A DNA stretch of 64,000 bases, from assembly GCF_902705885.1 (NCBI RefSeq), contig NZ_CACSIP010000026.1, positions 17,509-81,508 of the forward strand, given 5' to 3'. Shown here piece after piece: positions 55,210-63,774 of the stretch. The notes beneath the pieces are model-generated. The model ran no database searches, was not told the DNA's origin, and saw only the letters and a list, made by a program, of their open reading frames with translations. The DNA is from Mycolicibacterium austroafricanum. Lineage in GTDB: Bacteria > Actinomycetota > Actinomycetes > Mycobacteriales > Mycobacteriaceae. A program made the translations under genes and the position numbers. Within the stretch, counting starts at the first letter, position 1. Every line of letters starts with the position of its first letter.

Positions 55210-56079
55210 TCAGCCCATGCCGAACATGGCGCGCAGGTCGGCGGTGCGCCACCAGATCAGCGCGACGAAGAGCACCAGGATCGCGACGGTCGCGCCACCC
55301 TGCACCAGGTTGCGTTGCTTGCGGGGTGCGTAGGCGTAGATCGCGGCCACCGCCGCGCCGGTGACGAGCCCGCCGATGTGCCCCTGCCAGCTGATGTTCT
55401 GCGAGGTGAACAGCGGATAGATGAACGTGAAGACGAGGTTCAGCCCGATGATTGCGACCACCCCGCGCACATCCATGTTCAGCTTGCGGCCCACCACGAA
55501 CGTCGCGCCGAACAGGCCGAAGATCGCCCCCGACGCCCCGGCGGTCAGTGCGTTCAGCGTGAGCACGTACACCAGCACCGACCCGCCCAGCGCGCTGAGC
55601 AGGTAGAGCGCGCTGAAACGCAACCGCCCCAGGGCCTGCTCCAGCGCCGGCCCCACGAAGTACAACGCCAGCATGTTGAACGCGATGTGGGCCATGCCGA
55701 AATGCAGGAACGCCGAGGTCACCAGGCGGTAGAGGTCACCGTCGGCGACCGCGGGCGGCCACAGCGCCAGCGCGCGCTCCAAGCCGGTCGACGTCGTCTG
55801 CAGGACGAACATCGCCAGGTTGATACCGATCAGCACGTACGTCACCACCGGTGTGCTGGGCCCTTGCTGCGGGGCGCCGAACGAGGTGACGACCGGGCGC
55901 ACGGTCTGCGCGGCGGCGCCGACACAGTCGGCGCACTGGTGGCCGACCGACGCGCTGTGCATGCACTCGGGGCAGATGAACCGGTTGCAGCGGGTGCAGC
56001 GGACGTAGGTGGGCCGGTCGGGATGCCGGTAACAGGTCGGCGTCTGCGGCGGTGTGCCGGGCGGGTTCGGGTAACTCAC
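55210..56079 (-). CDS. Rhomboid-family intramembrane serine protease with B-box zinc finger
   Basis: 289 residues. Residues 16-52 are a Cys/His zinc finger (CYRHPDRPTYVRCTRCNRFICPECM, then GHQCADC). Six to seven helices follow. The catalytic pair is Ser183 (GASGAIFG) and His234 (QGHIGGLVTG), and HIAFNML (Asn135) supports the oxyanion hole. It cleaves membrane proteins within their transmembrane helix. GTG 56079 is the start, eight bases from the end of four tandem 26-bp repeats that form its upstream region. Layout fits mycobacterial Rv0110-like rhomboids from memory. Confidence 0.9.
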   Translation of the reverse strand: MSYPNPPGTPPQTPTCYRHPDRPTYVRCTRCNRFICPECMHSASVGHQCADCVGAAAQTVRPVVTSFGAPQQGPSTPVVTYVLIGINLAMFVLQTTSTGLERALALWPPAVADGDLYRLVTSAFLHFGMAHIAFNMLALYFVGPALEQALGRLRFSALYLLSALGGSVLVYVLTLNALTAGASGAIFGLFGATFVVGRKLNMDVRGVVAIIGLNLVFTFIYPLFTSQNISWQGHIGGLVTGAAVAAIYAYAPRKQRNLVQGGATVAILVLFVALIWWRTADLRAMFGMG

Positions 56080-56086
56080 AGGTGCT

Positions 56087-56184
56087 CTATCGTTCGCTCG
56101 CTCACAGCTGCCCTATCGTTCGCTCGCTCACAGCTGCCCTATCGTTCGCTCGCTCACAGCTGCCCTATCGTTCGCTCGCTCACA
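56087..56184. repeat. Tandem repeat, 26-bp unit, nearly four copies
   Basis: Units begin at 56087, 56113, 56139 and 56165, each starting CTATCGTTCGCTCGCTCACA; the first three are complete and identical and the last is cut after 20 bases. The block lies between the rhomboid start and the VOC gene, and its right end contains the VOC stop codon. No spacers and no strong hairpin. Confidence 0.88.
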
Positions 56185-56587
56185 GTGCCCCGAAGAGTTC
56201 GATCCAGTTCCCGTCCGGGTCCGCCACGAACATCCAGCCCATCCCCGGGACCGGCGCGAACTCGGTCAGCGGCTCCACAACCTCGTAGCCGGAGGTCTCG
56301 AACGCCTCGGCGACAGCGCGCAGCTTGTTCACGCCGATGGTGAAATACCGCAGGCCGGCTTGCGCGCGGCCACCTCCCGGAACGGCGGGTGCGGGCGTCG
56401 CGTCGGTGTAGGTCACCAACTTGAGCACGCTGCCGCCCAGCGAGTAGCGGCGCTGGGAACCGCCCTCGAACTCGATCTCACCCTGTGGTTCGAGTTCGAG
56501 GAAACCCTCGTAGAAGGCCACCATCGCCTCGAGGTCGGTGGTGACCAGGCCCACCTCGATGCCGGGGCTCAGCAGGTCCAACTTCAC
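56180..56587 (-). CDS. VOC-family (glyoxalase/bleomycin-resistance fold) protein
   Basis: 135 residues from GTG 56587. IEVGLVTTDLEAMVAFYEGFLELEPQGEIEFEGGSQRRYSLGGSVLKLVTY is the first beta-alpha-beta module, LRYFTIGVNKLRAVAEAFETSGYEVV and VADPDGNWIELFG the second. The final Glu is a usual metal ligand. Substrate unknown. Its stop codon lies in the 26-bp repeat array. It is probably co-transcribed with the nitroreductase gene upstream. Confidence 0.83.
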   Translation of the reverse strand: MKLDLLSPGIEVGLVTTDLEAMVAFYEGFLELEPQGEIEFEGGSQRRYSLGGSVLKLVTYTDATPAPAVPGGGRAQAGLRYFTIGVNKLRAVAEAFETSGYEVVEPLTEFAPVPGMGWMFVADPDGNWIELFGAL

Positions 56588-56597
56588 GGAGACCACG

Positions 56598-57245
56598 CTA
56601 TCGCGCCACCAGGCCGGTCGCCGGTGCGTCCCATCGGTCGACGTTGACGGCCCCGGCCAGCGGACGGCGTCGCAGCGGCCCGTGGTGGCCTTTCGGCCAA
56701 CCGACGACGATGTGTCCGGCGAGCATCCAATCGTCGGGAACACCGACTGCCTCGCGGAGCACTCGCTCCCCGTCATAGGACGCCCAGCTGGTCAGGCACG
56801 CGCCGAGGCCCTGCGCCCGGGCTGCCAGCAGGAAGTTCTGCATGGCCGGGAAGATCGACCCGCCCAGCAGCAGCTCCGAGGCAGTCGGGAAGCGCTTCTG
56901 CGCAAACAACACCGAGGTGAACTCGGCGGCGCGATCGTGCAGTTCGTAGGTGGCTCGATTGTTTCGGGCCTGCGGACTGTGGTCGTCGTCCGCCGGTCGG
57001 CTCATCCCGTAGACCGACTCGATGACCTGCAGTGCATGCGCGGCCGCCCGGGCGACGACCGCGCGCTGTTCGGCCGACCGCAGCACGACAAACCGCCAGG
57101 CCTGCGCATTGGCGCCCGACGGCGCCCAGGTGGCCGCTTCCAGACAGCGGCGTAATGAGGCGTCGTCCACGGGTTCGTCGGTGAAGCGCCTGATCGTGCG
57201 GGCGGTGGACATCGCTTCCCACACATCGCTGGTTTCGGCACGCAT
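56598..57245 (-). CDS. Nitroreductase-family FMN protein
   Basis: 215 residues. MSTARTIRRFTDEPVDDASLRRCLEAATWAPSGANAQAWRFVVL is the classic FMN-binding start, and GGSIFPAMQNFLLAARAQGLGACLTSW plus VPDDWMLAGHIVVGWPKG are the later conserved parts. It reduces nitro compounds or quinones with NAD(P)H. ATG 57245. Ten bases separate it from the VOC gene. The next 288 bases on the right contain no gene before the hemophore-like one. Confidence 0.87.
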   Translation of the reverse strand: MRAETSDVWEAMSTARTIRRFTDEPVDDASLRRCLEAATWAPSGANAQAWRFVVLRSAEQRAVVARAAAHALQVIESVYGMSRPADDDHSPQARNNRATYELHDRAAEFTSVLFAQKRFPTASELLLGGSIFPAMQNFLLAARAQGLGACLTSWASYDGERVLREAVGVPDDWMLAGHIVVGWPKGHHGPLRRRPLAGAVNVDRWDAPATGLVAR

Positions 57246-57533
57246 GCGGCCAACTTAGCGACACCGCCGATAACAATTCGATGACAACCCAGATCACGAT
57301 CAATTAAGACTTCCCGGGAGATCCTGAGAACGTTCACGATTCCGTGTCCGATCCAGCGTTTGAAAACCCGAATCCGACGCAATGTGAGGTGAACATCACT
57401 GCTGACGCTGTAACGCTGGGCGCGTTGCGAATTCGACGTTCGGCGACCGAGTTTGAGCACTTCTGATCGCGGTTATCTTGGATTTCGGGCGGGGACATCA
57501 GGCAACAATCACAATCCGAAGGACCAATCGATC

Positions 57534-57935
57534 ATGAATTTCAACGACATCACCGTGCGTCGCAGTCTGGCCGGTATCGGTGCAGCGTGTCTCGGGGGTA
57601 TGGCCGCAGCAACCATGGCTGCCCCCGCGGCCACGGCACAGCCTGCCGACCAGTGCAGCGCCAGCGCTGTCTCCGGCACCGTCAGCTCGGTGACCGGTCA
57701 GGCGCGGCAGTACCTGGACGCTCACCCGGGCGCCAACCAGGCGGTGACCGCCGCGTTCAACCAGCCGCGGCCGGAGGCCGAGGCCAACCTGCGCGGCTAC
57801 TTCACCGCCAACTCGACGGAGTATTACGAGCTGCGCGACATCCTGGCGCCGATCGGTGACGTCCAGCGCAACTGCAATGTGACCGTGCTCCCCGGTGAGC
57901 TGGCGTCGGCCTACAACACGTTCATGGCCGGCTGA
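57534..57935 (+). CDS. Secreted hemophore-related protein (Rv0203-like)
   Basis: 133 residues starting at ATG 57534 after GAAGGA. A Sec signal (SLAGIGAACLGGMAAATMAAPAATA) is followed by QCSASAVSGTVSSVTGQARQYLDAHPGANQAVTAAFNQPRPEAEANLRGYFTANSTEYYELRDILAPIGDVQRNCNVTVLP. This small helical domain with two Cys and the YYELRDI segment is that of mycobacterial heme-binding (MHB) proteins. Heme binding is expected from the family but individual ligands are not certain. No IdeR box was found in the preceding 290 bases. Confidence 0.82.
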   Translation: MNFNDITVRRSLAGIGAACLGGMAAATMAAPAATAQPADQCSASAVSGTVSSVTGQARQYLDAHPGANQAVTAAFNQPRPEAEANLRGYFTANSTEYYELRDILAPIGDVQRNCNVTVLPGELASAYNTFMAG

Positions 57936-57999
57936 TCACATTCCTTTGGTCGCGGCGGCGGGTTCTGTCCCGCCGCCGCGGCACTTAGACTGACTTCCT

Positions 58000-58470
58000 A
58001 TGAGGCCGACAAAAACAGCCGCGTTGGCCGCGGCGGTGCTGACAGGGTGCTTGATCACCGCTGCGCCGGCCCAGGCCGAGCCCGCTCCGCCACCCTCTCC
58101 GGCTCCGGATTCTTCCGATTCTTCTGGGGCACCCGATTCGTCCGCGGCGGCGAAGACCACCATCGACACCGACGGTTCCTACGCGGTGGGCACCGAGATC
58201 GTGCCCGGCGTCTACCAGTCCGCGGGCCCGATCGACGACGGTGCGTGCTATTGGAAGCGCACCGCGGGCGACGAGATGGTGGACAACGCGCTGACCAAGA
58301 AGCCGGCGTTCGTCGAGATTCTGCCGACCGACACCACGTTCTCCACCAGTGACTGCCAGACCTGGCAGCTCACCAACGCCCCCATGCCGCCGCAGCCCGG
58401 ACCCGGTGACCTGCTGGGTCAGCTGACCGGCCTGGTCGGCAGCGGCTTCTTCTCCGGGGGACCCCGCTGA
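58000..58470 (+). CDS. Secreted proline-rich hypothetical protein
   Basis: 156 residues. Signal peptide MRPTKTAALAAAVLTGCLIT to QAEP, then a Pro/Ser/Asp linker, then a 90-residue domain TIDTDGSYAVGTEIVPGVYQSAGPIDDGACYWKRTAGDEMVDNALTKKPAFVEILPTDTTFSTSDCQTWQL. The domain, with two Cys and the VPGVYQSAG opening, recurs in mycobacterial exported proteins of unknown function. TAGACT lies 8 bases before ATG. The stop TGA overlaps the probable CTG start of the hydrolase. Confidence 0.78.
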   Translation: MRPTKTAALAAAVLTGCLITAAPAQAEPAPPPSPAPDSSDSSGAPDSSAAAKTTIDTDGSYAVGTEIVPGVYQSAGPIDDGACYWKRTAGDEMVDNALTKKPAFVEILPTDTTFSTSDCQTWQLTNAPMPPQPGPGDLLGQLTGLVGSGFFSGGPR

Positions 58471-59729
58471 CCGGGAGCAGCACCGTCGGCTCCGCCGAGG
58501 ACGGCAGGATCGCCGTCCCACCCGATCTCGACGCCGTCACCTCAATCGGCCACGAAGACCACTCGGGTGTGGACCCGGCGGCAGTGGATCGCATCTGGCA
58601 GGCGGCCCGGCACTGGTACGCGGCAGGTATGCAGCCGGCGATCCAGTTGTGCCTGCGCCGCGACGGCCGGGTGATCCTCGACCGCGCGATCGGCCACGGC
58701 TGGGGCAACGGGCCTGCCGATCGACCGGACGCCGAGAAGGTGCTGGTCTCGACCTCGACGCCGTTCTGCGTCTACTCCGCCGCCAAGGCGATCACCACGA
58801 CGGTGACCCACATGCTCGTCGAGCGTGGGCAGTTCTCCCTCGACGACCGGGTGTGCGACTACCTTCCGAGTTACACCAGCCACGGCAAGGACCGCACCAC
58901 AATCCGCCACGTGCTGACCCACAGCGCGGGCGTACCGTTCGCCACCGGTCCCAGGCCCGACCTCAGGCGGATGGACGACAGCGACTACACCCGCGAGATG
59001 CTGGGAAAGATGAAGCCGGTGTACCGGCCCGGCCTGGTTCACATCTACCACGGCGTGACGTGGGGCCCGCTGATGCGCGAAATCATTTCCGCCGCAACAG
59101 GACGCAGTATCCGCGAGATCCTGCACACGGAGATCCTGGCACCTCTGGGGTTCCGCTGGACCAATTACGGTGTTGCGGCAGAGGATGTTCCGTTGGTCGC
59201 ACCCAGTCACGTCACCGGCAAACCGTTGCCTGCACCGATCGCGAGAGCATTCAAGGCCGCCGTGGGCGGCACCATGACGCAGATCATCCCGTTCTCGAAC
59301 ACGCGGGAGTTCCTCACCGGGATCATCCCGTCGTCCAACACCGTCTCCAATGCCCACGAACTCTCCAGGTTTGCCGAAATACTGTGCCGTGGAGGCGAAC
59401 TCGACGGTGTCCGGGTGATGTCCGCACAGACGTTGCGTGCCGCGGCCACCGAGTGCCGGCGACTGCGTCCCGACCTCGCCACCGGCCTCGCGCCGATGCG
59501 CTGGGGCACCGGCTACATGCTCGGATCCAGGCGCTTCGGCCCCTTCGGCCGCGATGCGTCCGCGGCCTTCGGTCACACCGGGCTCACCGATATCGCGGTG
59601 TGGGCCGACCCGTCACGGGCGCTGTCGGTGGCGGTGGTCAGCAGCGGCAAGCCGGGCGGACACCGCGAGGCCAAGCGCTACCCGCAGCTGCTCGACCGGA
59701 TCAACGCCGAGATCCCCCGCGTCAGCTAA
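58467..59729 (+). CDS. Beta-lactamase-fold serine hydrolase (LipE-like), probable CTG start
   Basis: 420 residues if started at CTG 58467, 386 from GTG 58569. The class C serine-hydrolase set is VYSAAKAITTTV (SxxK, Ser104/Lys107 in the long form), PGLVHIYHGVTWG (Tyr) and AFGHTGLTD (HTG). It is close to mycobacterial LipE esterases as I remember them, which begin about 30 residues before this GTG. The frame between 58467 and 58569 stays open and coding-like (TGSSTVGSAEDGRIAVPPDL), and GGGGGA lies five bases before CTG, while the GTG has no SD. CTG overlaps the previous stop as CTGA. Location (cytoplasmic or envelope) is unclear. Confidence 0.75.
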   Translation: MTGSSTVGSAEDGRIAVPPDLDAVTSIGHEDHSGVDPAAVDRIWQAARHWYAAGMQPAIQLCLRRDGRVILDRAIGHGWGNGPADRPDAEKVLVSTSTPFCVYSAAKAITTTVTHMLVERGQFSLDDRVCDYLPSYTSHGKDRTTIRHVLTHSAGVPFATGPRPDLRRMDDSDYTREMLGKMKPVYRPGLVHIYHGVTWGPLMREIISAATGRSIREILHTEILAPLGFRWTNYGVAAEDVPLVAPSHVTGKPLPAPIARAFKAAVGGTMTQIIPFSNTREFLTGIIPSSNTVSNAHELSRFAEILCRGGELDGVRVMSAQTLRAAATECRRLRPDLATGLAPMRWGTGYMLGSRRFGPFGRDASAAFGHTGLTDIAVWADPSRALSVAVVSSGKPGGHREAKRYPQLLDRINAEIPRVS

Positions 59730-60838
59730 TCGCCGCGCACGCCGCGGTAGATACCCCGTCGCACAATCCACGGCAGCAGCACCCGCTCGAACGACCAGGC
59801 CGGGAATCGGAACGCTCTGCCGTTGGGCGCGAACACTTCCAGTCCATCGGGTTGGATTCCGAGCACCGACCCCCACCGTCGCCTGGGCGGACGGTAGGTC
59901 TGCAATGACTTTCCGGAGAACGCCGCCCGCACGTTTCGGGCGAGCAGGCCGTCGGCGCGGTTGCGCGCGGAGCTGCGCAGCGGATCGGTGGCGGCGACGT
60001 CGCCCACTGCAAAAACCTCCGGGTGCCCCGGGACCCGGAGTTCGGGAGTGACGCGGACGAACCCCTGCTCGTCGAGGATCTCAGCGGGCAGCCACCCGGT
60101 GTTGGGTCGCACCCGCCCGATCGCCCAGAGGACCGCCTCGGCGACCGCCGGGGGTTGTCCGGTGCTCCACTGCACCGGGTCAGCTGTCAGCTCGTCGCCG
60201 GTGAACCCGTCGGCGAGTACCGCACGGTGACCGGGATGCAGCCCGACACCGGCGTCGGCGAGTCTGCGCCGGACCTTGTCCCAGGTGCGCGGGTGGTGTT
60301 CGGCCAGCGCCCGGTCGCCGGGGTAGTAGAGGTCGACACGTTTGCCGGGCCAGGTGGTCGCGATCTGGGCGGCGCTGCTCACCGCCGCGGCGCCACCCCC
60401 GACGACGATCACCGACCGCGCGGCGGCCAGCCGCTGGTGCGGAGCGCGCAGGTCAGCACCGATCTGCGCCTCGGTCTGCAATGTCGGTTGCCGCCAGAAG
60501 CCATTGGTGACACCGGTTGCGATGACGAGCGCGTCGTAGCCGATCTCGGTCGTGGTTCCGTCACCGAAGTGCACCGCCACCGTTCGGGACGCCAGGTCCA
60601 CCCCGGTCAGGGTGCCGTGTACGGTGCGGACTCGGTCGAGGCCGCGGAACCGGCCGAACGGGATCCAGTTATGCCGGGCCCAGTCGTCGGGCCGCGCCAA
60701 TCGCCAACCCAGCTCCTGCCCACTGACCAGCCCCGGCTTCGCCGAGATCCCGGCGACGTCCGCGTGGCGGGCCAGCTTGATCGCGGTGAGGACGCCGACG
60801 TCGCCCAGCCCGGCGATGACGACCCGCTGCCGCGTCAC
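59726..60838 (-). CDS. NAD(P)/FAD-dependent oxidoreductase (NDH-2-like)
   Basis: 370 residues. QRVVIAGLGDVGVLTAIKLARHADV binds FAD, and RSVIVVGGGAAAVSSAAQIATTWPGKRVDLYYPGD is the pyridine nucleotide site; VFAVGDVAATDP closes the flavin site. Related to type II NADH dehydrogenase/AMID-like flavoproteins, but electron partner unknown. GTG 60838 overlaps the DUF1295 stop (GTGA). Its stop overlaps the hydrolase stop by 4 bases on the other strand. Third gene of a three-gene operon. Confidence 0.82.
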   Translation of the reverse strand: MTRQRVVIAGLGDVGVLTAIKLARHADVAGISAKPGLVSGQELGWRLARPDDWARHNWIPFGRFRGLDRVRTVHGTLTGVDLASRTVAVHFGDGTTTEIGYDALVIATGVTNGFWRQPTLQTEAQIGADLRAPHQRLAAARSVIVVGGGAAAVSSAAQIATTWPGKRVDLYYPGDRALAEHHPRTWDKVRRRLADAGVGLHPGHRAVLADGFTGDELTADPVQWSTGQPPAVAEAVLWAIGRVRPNTGWLPAEILDEQGFVRVTPELRVPGHPEVFAVGDVAATDPLRSSARNRADGLLARNVRAAFSGKSLQTYRPPRRRWGSVLGIQPDGLEVFAPNGRAFRFPAWSFERVLLPWIVRRGIYRGVRGD

Positions 60839-61746
60839 GGGTGGACCGCGGGGGCAGGCTTGGGCGGGCGGGGCACGAACCGCGACACCCGGTCCACGAC
60901 GGCCTGATATTCGGGGCGGCGCTGCAAGCTGCGGGTCTCCATCATCGGGATGCTGGCACCGAGAAACATCGCCAGCATCGCGGCCGCGCCGACGAACAGC
61001 CACCAGGCGTCGGCAGGCGATGCGGCGACACCGAACAACGCCAGCGCGAACCAGAATCCGAACTCGCCGAAGTAGTTCGGGTGCCTCGACCAACTCCACA
61101 GGCCGCGGTCCATCGTCTCGCCGGGCTTCCGGTCCTTGACGAATCGGTGCATCTGACCGTCGGCGACGAACTCGAGCGCCACCGCGGCCATGCCCACGAC
61201 GAACGCGACGACCGTCAGCCACGCCCAGCCGGTGCCCGGGGTGGTCACCGCGACGTAGACGGGCAGCATCCCGAGAAAGACCTGCGCGGTGGGGATCAGG
61301 TGAATGGCCACCAGATCGGCGAGGAACTCCCACCGGCCCGCGCGCTGCCGGAACATCGGGTAACGCCAATCCTCGTGGTGCAGGCCGGGAAACGTGTACA
61401 CCCAGTTACCGGTCAGCCGCACCGCCCACACCACCACGAGCACCGCCACCAGCCAGATCCGCCACGGTTCGGCTTCACCGCCTTCAGCCCACCAGTAGAA
61501 CAGCAGCAGCGGCGGGATGACGCTCCAGTAGGCGTCGTAGAAGCTGGAGTTGCGGTACCGGCGGCTGAAGCCGAACACGACCAGTGTCGCCAGCAGGTCG
61601 GCGATCAGCGTGTCGAGCCACAACCTGCCGGTGCCGGGCCCCCACACCAGCCAGGCCGCGGCCACCGCGATCGCCAGCACATACGCGGTGGTGACGAGGG
61701 TCAACGAGCGGGACTTGCTCACGGTGTGATCATGCATGACGTTCAC
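60835..61746 (-). CDS. DUF1295 (steroid 5-alpha-reductase-like) membrane protein
   Basis: 303 residues, about seven helices. RQRAGRWEFLADLVAIHLIPTAQVFLG precedes the conserved DUF1295 end ETMDRGLWSWSRHPNYFGEFGFWFALALFG, with NYFGE typical of isoprenylcysteine-methyltransferase/5-alpha-reductase relatives. It may reduce or methylate a lipid or steroid; no direct evidence. GTG 61746 overlaps the cyclotransferase stop (GTGA); ATG 61737 is an alternative. Middle gene of the operon. Confidence 0.85.
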   Translation of the reverse strand: MNVMHDHTVSKSRSLTLVTTAYVLAIAVAAAWLVWGPGTGRLWLDTLIADLLATLVVFGFSRRYRNSSFYDAYWSVIPPLLLFYWWAEGGEAEPWRIWLVAVLVVVWAVRLTGNWVYTFPGLHHEDWRYPMFRQRAGRWEFLADLVAIHLIPTAQVFLGMLPVYVAVTTPGTGWAWLTVVAFVVGMAAVALEFVADGQMHRFVKDRKPGETMDRGLWSWSRHPNYFGEFGFWFALALFGVAASPADAWWLFVGAAAMLAMFLGASIPMMETRSLQRRPEYQAVVDRVSRFVPRPPKPAPAVHP

Positions 61747-62525
61747 CGGCCTAGTTGAACGCGGAACGTCTTCGGCCAGTTCTTGCCGGTCAGCAGGAAC
61801 TCGCTGCCCTGGACATGGGCGATGCCGTTGAGAACCTGTGCCGACGGCGGAATCCCACGCATCCGCAGACCGGAAGCGTTCACAACCAGGTCGACCGCCC
61901 CGGTCCCCGGGTCGATGCGCACGATGTTGTCACCCGGCCAGACATTGGCCCAGACCTGGCCGCCGACGCACTCCAACTCGTTGAGGCCGCGTAAAGCATG
62001 GCCGTCACGCGCGACGTCGACGCCGCCGATTTCGGTTAGATCGGCTGGATCCTGGAACCGCAGCCGATCGGTCCCGTCGCTGCGGATCAGGCGCTCGCCG
62101 TCGAAGCACAGGCCCCAGCCCTCCCCGTCGAGCGGCACCTCCCGGATCGGCGACAGTGTCGCAGTGTCCCATTCAACCGCCACCCCGTCCCGGTAGGTGA
62201 GCTGCCAGATCCGGTCCCCCACCACGGTGATTCCCTCACCGAAATAGTTGCCGGGCATCGGCACCTCCCGGCGCACCGCGCCGGTGGACGGGTCGAGTTC
62301 GCGCATCTGCGACGCGCCGGCAAGTCCGGTGCCCTCGTAAAGCACCGCTCCGTCGATCTCCAGCCCCTGGGTGAACGCTTCGGGATCGTGCGCCAACTCC
62401 TCGAGCACGACGGGCTCGATCACCGGAGCCGTGGCGTCGCCCGGGCCGGCGTTTGCGGCGGTTGTGGCCGCCCAGCCGACCGCGACGACGACAGCGGCGC
62501 CCGCCCACATCCGAAGCTTCCTCAT
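61743..62525 (-). CDS. Secreted glutaminyl-peptide cyclotransferase
   Basis: 260 residues. After a Sec signal (AGAAVVVAVGWAATTAANA) comes the five-blade propeller of plant/bacterial-type glutaminyl cyclase: HDPEAFTQGLEIDGAVLYEGTGLAGASQMRELDPSTG, GNYFGEGITVVGDRIWQLTYRDG, LNELECVGGQVWANVWPGDNIVRIDPGTGAVDLVV and PPSAQVLNGIAHV. It converts N-terminal Gln to pyroglutamate on exported peptides. First gene of the operon, divergent from the alcohol dehydrogenase by 30 bases. Confidence 0.9.
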   Translation of the reverse strand: MRKLRMWAGAAVVVAVGWAATTAANAGPGDATAPVIEPVVLEELAHDPEAFTQGLEIDGAVLYEGTGLAGASQMRELDPSTGAVRREVPMPGNYFGEGITVVGDRIWQLTYRDGVAVEWDTATLSPIREVPLDGEGWGLCFDGERLIRSDGTDRLRFQDPADLTEIGGVDVARDGHALRGLNELECVGGQVWANVWPGDNIVRIDPGTGAVDLVVNASGLRMRGIPPSAQVLNGIAHVQGSEFLLTGKNWPKTFRVQLGR

Positions 62526-62547
62526 ACCGTGGTTCTACCGTGCAACG

Positions 62548-62559
62548 ATGGCGGAATGA
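62548..62559 (+). promoter_or_regulatory. Three-codon leaderless upstream ORF coupled to the alcohol dehydrogenase
   Basis: TACCGT (62536-62541) is followed after six bases by ATG GCG GAA TGA. The tiny ORF ends in ATGA with the dehydrogenase ATG at 62556, so ribosomes on a leaderless mRNA would reinitiate there (inference). Confidence 0.5.
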
Positions 62560-63716
62560 AAGCGGTCAGCTGTGTGCGCAGCACCCTCGAAGTGGTCGAC
62601 CTGCCGGACCCGAAGCCCGCTGAGGGCCAGATCGTGCTCGATGTGCTCAGGTGCGGCATCTGCGGCTCGGACCTGCACGCCAAGGATCACGCCGACGAAC
62701 TCACCGAGGTGATGGCCGAGGGTGGCTACACCGACTTCATGCGCAGCGACACCCCGGTGGTGATGGGCCATGAGTTCTGCGGGGTGGTTGTGGAGCGGGG
62801 ACGCAAGGTCGGCAAGGAGTTCACGCCGGGCACGACGGTGGTGTCCTTTCCGCTGGTGCGGGCGCAGGGCGGCGTCCATCTGACCGGGCTGTCGCCGGTA
62901 GCGCCCGGCGGTTACGCCGAGCAGGTGCTGGCGGAGGCGGCACTGAGCTTTCCCGTTCCCAATGGCCTTGATCCGGCGACCGCAGCGCTCACCGAACCGA
63001 TGGCGGTGGCGTACCACGCCATCCGGCGCAGCGAGATCAGCCGCAAGGACGTCGCGATCGTGCTCGGCTGCGGCCCGGTCGGGCTGGCAGTCATCTGTCA
63101 TCTCAAAGCCCGTGGCGTCGGCACCATCGTGGCCAGCGACTTCTCCCCCGGACGCCGAGCGCTGGCCACCCGGTGCGGTGCCGATATCGTCGTCGACCCT
63201 GCGGTCGACTCCCCGTACGAGGCCGTGCCCGCCAAGCAGCAGGGGCTCACCGCGTTGCCCGCGCTCTACGAGCTCGGCGTCGGGTCGATGGAGAAGCTGC
63301 GGCGGCTTCCGGGATGGTCACACGTCTACCGGGCCGTCGACCGGCTCGGCGCCACCGCACCCAAGCGGCCGGTGATCTTCGAGTGTGTCGGGGTGCCGGG
63401 AATGATCGACGGAGTCATCGGTGCGGCACCGCTGGCCTCGCGGATCGTTGTCGTGGGGGTCTGCATGGGTGACGACAAGCTGCGGCCGGCGATGGCGATC
63501 GGCAAGGAGATCGACATCCGCTTCGTGTTCGGTTACACGCCTTTGGAATTCCGCGACACACTGCACCTGCTCGCCGAGGGCAAGGTGGATGCGTCGGCAT
63601 TGGTGACCGGGACCGTCGGGTTGGACGGCGTCGCGACGGCATTCCAGGCGCTCGGCGACCCGGAGACGCACGCCAAGATCATGATCGACCCGGCCAGCCA
63701 GGCGACCACACCCTAA
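62556..63716 (+). CDS. Zinc-type alcohol dehydrogenase family protein
   Basis: 386 residues. The catalytic-zinc motif is LRCGICGSDLHAKDH with MGHEFCGVVVERG, and AIVLGCGPVGLAVICHLKARGVGTIVASD is the NAD(P)-binding part. A four-Cys structural zinc loop is not seen; residues about 45-60 form an unusual insertion (ELTEVMAEGGYTDFMRS). It oxidises an alcohol to a carbonyl or the reverse; substrate unknown. ATG 62556 is the conserved MKAV start and lies at the end of the leaderless three-codon ORF. Confidence 0.87.
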   Translation: MKAVSCVRSTLEVVDLPDPKPAEGQIVLDVLRCGICGSDLHAKDHADELTEVMAEGGYTDFMRSDTPVVMGHEFCGVVVERGRKVGKEFTPGTTVVSFPLVRAQGGVHLTGLSPVAPGGYAEQVLAEAALSFPVPNGLDPATAALTEPMAVAYHAIRRSEISRKDVAIVLGCGPVGLAVICHLKARGVGTIVASDFSPGRRALATRCGADIVVDPAVDSPYEAVPAKQQGLTALPALYELGVGSMEKLRRLPGWSHVYRAVDRLGATAPKRPVIFECVGVPGMIDGVIGAAPLASRIVVVGVCMGDDKLRPAMAIGKEIDIRFVFGYTPLEFRDTLHLLAEGKVDASALVTGTVGLDGVATAFQALGDPETHAKIMIDPASQATTP

Positions 63717-63774
63717 CCGCGAGGCCGCGGCTTGAGCACCGGGACTTGTCGGACCTGTCTGTGATGATGGGGTC

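Noticed and set aside
57246..57533. IdeR or LexA box upstream of the hemophore-like gene
   Set aside because: GAACGTTC at about 57330 is palindromic but lacks the spacing of either consensus, and no iron-box-like sequence is visible.
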